NCBI GenBank assembly: GCA_017556845.1 | Contig: JAFYMA010000228.1 | Location: 1-15,399, forward strand | Direction of reading: 5' to 3' | DNA from: Clostridia bacterium | GTDB lineage: Bacteria > Bacillota > Clostridia > Oscillospirales > CAG-272 | DNA: 15,399 bases | In this document: positions 13,608 through 15,399 of the stretch, in pieces | Layout: the number at the start of each line of letters is the position of its first letter | How positions within the stretch are numbered: the first letter of the stretch is position 1 | Notes under the pieces: model-generated | What the model saw: the letters and a program-made list of their open reading frames with translations, nothing else | Databases searched by the model: none | What the model was told of the DNA's origin: nothing | Translations under genes and position numbers: made by a program

Positions 13608-14363
13608 ATGAGTATAATACAAAAATTTTACGATAATATGGCAACTCATTACGATAAGCTGTTTCTTGATTGGAACGCAGCTACCAAGGAGCAAGGCGTA
13701 TTACTGCAAAGTATTTTCAAAAAATTCAATTGCGATAACGGTGCGAGCGTGCTTGATTGCGCTTGTGGGATAGGAACGCAGGCAATAGGGCTTGCCGCGC
13801 TTGGCTACAATGTAACTGCATCTGATATAAGCTATGGCGAGCTTGCTGAGGCGAGAAAAAGGGCGGCAAAAGCGGGGGTTGACGTTCGCTTTGTCAATGC
13901 TGATTTTTGTGCATTATCAGATATCTTTTCCGAAAAATTTGATATTGTTATCGCTATGGATAATGCGTTGCCGCATATGCTTACAAGCGAAGATCTGCAC
14001 AGAGCCGTAAAAAGCATTGCAAATCAAATCAAGGATAACGGAATTTTTGTGGCAAGCATAAGAGATTATGATGCTTTGCTTCAGGATAAACCGCCGTATT
14101 CTCCGCCGTATATCTACGAAAGCGAAAAAGGCAAGCGGGTATCATTTCAAACTTGGGTTTGGAATGGTGACAGATACAAGCTCACGCAATATATCATTGA
14201 CGATGGGGAAGCGTTGCAGATCAACAAATTTGAATGTGAATACAGAGCAACTCTCCGAGAGGAGATAACATATTTGTTTACTGCCAACGGCTGCAAAGAA
14301 GTAATATGGATGTTTCCCGAAGAAACGGGATTTTATCAGCCGATATTTGTTGCCGGAAAATAA
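13608..14363 (+). CDS. Class I SAM-dependent methyltransferase (glycine/sarcosine N-methyltransferase-like)
   Basis: This 251-residue soluble enzyme has an N-terminal F-Y-D-N-M-A-T-H-Y-D-K segment, typical of small-molecule methyltransferases. Motif I is V-L-D-C-A-C-G-I-G-T-Q at about 48-58 and the acidic D-I-S end of the second strand is near 73. N-A-D-F follows near 101-104, then motif IV F-D-I-V-I-A-M-D-N-A-L-P-H around 114-126. Sequence order resembles glycine/sarcosine N-methyltransferase-like proteins, but the substrate cannot be stated. A GAAGAGGTG ribosome binding site precedes the ATG, and the gene is the second of an operon with the FlaR-like kinase. A strong hairpin follows. Confidence 0.85.
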   Translation: MSIIQKFYDNMATHYDKLFLDWNAATKEQGVLLQSIFKKFNCDNGASVLDCACGIGTQAIGLAALGYNVTASDISYGELAEARKRAAKAGVDVRFVNADFCALSDIFSEKFDIVIAMDNALPHMLTSEDLHRAVKSIANQIKDNGIFVASIRDYDALLQDKPPYSPPYIYESEKGKRVSFQTWVWNGDRYKLTQYIIDDGEALQINKFECEYRATLREEITYLFTANGCKEVIWMFPEETGFYQPIFVAGK

Positions 14364-14376
14364 ACGAACTTGAAGT

Positions 14377-14416
14377 AAAATCACCGACAGATCATCAAGA
14401 TCCGTCGGTGATTTTT
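14377..14416. terminator. Probably bidirectional terminator between the methyltransferase and lipase genes
   Basis: A 12-bp stem (14377-14388 with 14404-14415; core TCACCGAC/GTCGGTGA) is extended after one A-C mismatch by a 4-bp GATC/GATC stem around a 5-nt loop. It ends in TTTTT on the plus strand. On the minus strand the AAAA of the left arm gives a TTTT tail, so it can serve both convergent genes. Confidence 0.85.
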
Positions 14417-14452
14417 AATATCCTTATAAGAATCAGAATTTTTACTGTTTTT

Positions 14453-15399
14453 TTATGACTGAAGCTGAGTCAAGCCGTAAGACTCACGCAATGACATATT
14501 ATCATACTCAAGGTGCGTATTGTTTATGATAGCTGTAACGAATATCGGCGTCGTTATATCCTTGCCGCCGACAAGATCTCCGTGTAAAGCCGACTTTGAA
14601 TCTGACGAGTATTTTATATAAAGAAAGCCTTTATCTGTCGAATTGCCCATCGTTGCACTATGATACGATACCGTGCCGTCACCTGTATTTGATTTTTCGT
14701 ATTTGAACGATCCGTCAGAGAGGATGTTTATTATATCCGTAGTTTCTTCGCCGTTGCCGACGATATAATACGAATCTACCTTTTGCGTTATATGGCCCTT
14801 ATCTGTAAACATACGCTTGTTATATTCGTATGCTTCGTTGTAAAATTCCTCGTTCCATCCATCTACATACGAGCTTAAAAGCTCTATTTCTTCGCTATAG
14901 CTTTTTACCTTAACACCGTCCTTGCACAAGGATGCACTCCAATTCTGCTCAAAGGGTAAAAGTGCATAAAGAGCAGGAATGGCAGGACAGATATCTTTTA
15001 TAGCAGGCGAAATGAACGATCCTGCAAGCGATCCTAAAACATTTCCGGAAAGCATCGCTTGTGATGCAAGCGTTGAGCCAAGATATGGCGTGCCGAGTGT
15101 TATAAGCTTGCTGACAGATTTTTGCTGATCCTTTCCGAGTGCAATATACTGGCTTGCGACGATACCGCCCATACTGTGAGCAATAAGCGTTACCTTGCCG
15201 TATTCACGATCATTGATAAATTCATCAAGCTCTTTTGCTGAAAAATACGGATTAAGGCGCCAATCGTATGAAAAGAAAACAACGTCGGTCTTTTCCTTGA
15301 AAACATCATATACTGTATTATATAATGACTTATATGTATTAAACGTACCGTAATTCGTTTCTGATTGCGGATCGTTTATGATAGGCGAGGCAGTTTTAA
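14453..15399 (-). CDS. LCAT-like alpha/beta-hydrolase (lipase/acyltransferase), 5' partial
   Basis: The frame is open from the right edge to the TAA at 14453-14455, so the N-terminus, with any signal peptide, lies outside; 314 codons are visible. Motifs in order are F-F-S-Y-D-W-R-L near 15254-15277, the nucleophile elbow A-H-S-M-G-G with the serine codon at 15173-15175, and L-I-T-L-G-T-P-Y-L-G-S shortly after. G-D-G-T-V has its aspartate at 14678-14680, and A-L-H-G-D-L has its histidine at 14582-14584. This Ser-Asp-His order and the Y-D-W-R motif are those of lecithin:cholesterol acyltransferase-like lipases. The ATG at 15170-15172 is inside the elbow and cannot be the start. An exported phospholipase or esterase acting on lipids is likely; the substrate is unknown. 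It converges with the methyltransferase gene over a shared terminator. Confidence 0.88.
   Translation of the reverse strand, partial: KTASPIINDPQSETNYGTFNTYKSLYNTVYDVFKEKTDVVFFSYDWRLNPYFSAKELDEFINDREYGKVTLIAHSMGGIVASQYIALGKDQQKSVSKLITLGTPYLGSTLASQAMLSGNVLGSLAGSFISPAIKDICPAIPALYALLPFEQNWSASLCKDGVKVKSYSEEIELLSSYVDGWNEEFYNEAYEYNKRMFTDKGHITQKVDSYYIVGNGEETTDIINILSDGSFKYEKSNTGDGTVSYHSATMGNSTDKGFLYIKYSSDSKSALHGDLVGGKDITTPIFVTAIINNTHLEYDNMSLRESYGLTQLQS

Noticed and set aside
1..15399. CRISPR arrays, tRNA or rRNA genes, insertion sequences, phage or integrase genes
   Set aside because: No regularly spaced repeats, cloverleaf sequences, rRNA-like stretches or transposase/integrase motifs were seen on either strand by eye.

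Overview
The window looks like chromosomal DNA from a low-to-moderate GC Gram-positive anaerobe of the Clostridia, probably an uncultured or gut-type lineage. This rests on gene content and signals only: strong purine-rich ribosome binding sites, TTGAAT/TTGACA-17-TATAAT promoters, a split Wzz/BY-kinase pair of the Gram-positive type, TmcAL, a CarD-family regulator and acetate kinase. I could not run a database search. No rRNA, tRNA, CRISPR array, transposase or phage gene was seen.

Left part (1-1176): the end of a polysaccharide biosynthesis locus. It holds the C-terminal domain of a Wzt-like polysaccharide exporter ATPase, overlapped by a DXD-type sugar transferase. Middle-left (1266-7979, perhaps to 8472): a tightly packed plus-strand operon with its own promoter. 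In order it encodes a membrane-anchored homologue of D,D-carboxypeptidases that has lost all three catalytic motifs, a Wzz/YveK-like chain-length modulator, a CpsD/YwqD-like tyrosine kinase with a C-terminal tyrosine cluster, an NTP_transf_5-type nucleotidyltransferase, an S24/S26 (SipW-like) peptidase interrupted by an in-frame TAG, a membrane-anchored phosphodiester glycosidase (NAGPA), a one-pass membrane protein of unknown function, and finally coaD. The operon probably controls assembly, length or attachment of a surface polysaccharide. The nucleotidyltransferase and peptidase hint at an extra modification step whose substrate is not visible here.

Middle-right (8493-12908): housekeeping and regulatory genes, each with its own signals. 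A CarD-family regulator (own extended -10 promoter) converges on and overlaps tmcAL. tmcAL diverges from ackA; one gene product uses acetate to modify tRNA and the other interconverts acetate and acetyl phosphate. ackA has a strong terminator and codon choice suggesting high expression. Next comes a lipoprotein of unknown function behind a near-perfect promoter, ended by a moderate hairpin.

Right part (12961-15399): a two-gene operon of a FlaR-like P-loop kinase and a class I SAM methyltransferase, preceded by a promoter and an 18-bp near-palindrome. It is closed by a probably bidirectional terminator shared with a minus-strand LCAT-like lipase that runs off the right edge.

The most interesting points are the catalytically dead carboxypeptidase homologue in a BY-kinase operon and the in-frame TAG in the S24/S26 gene, whose reading frame continues for 47 further codons to 2 nt before the next gene.
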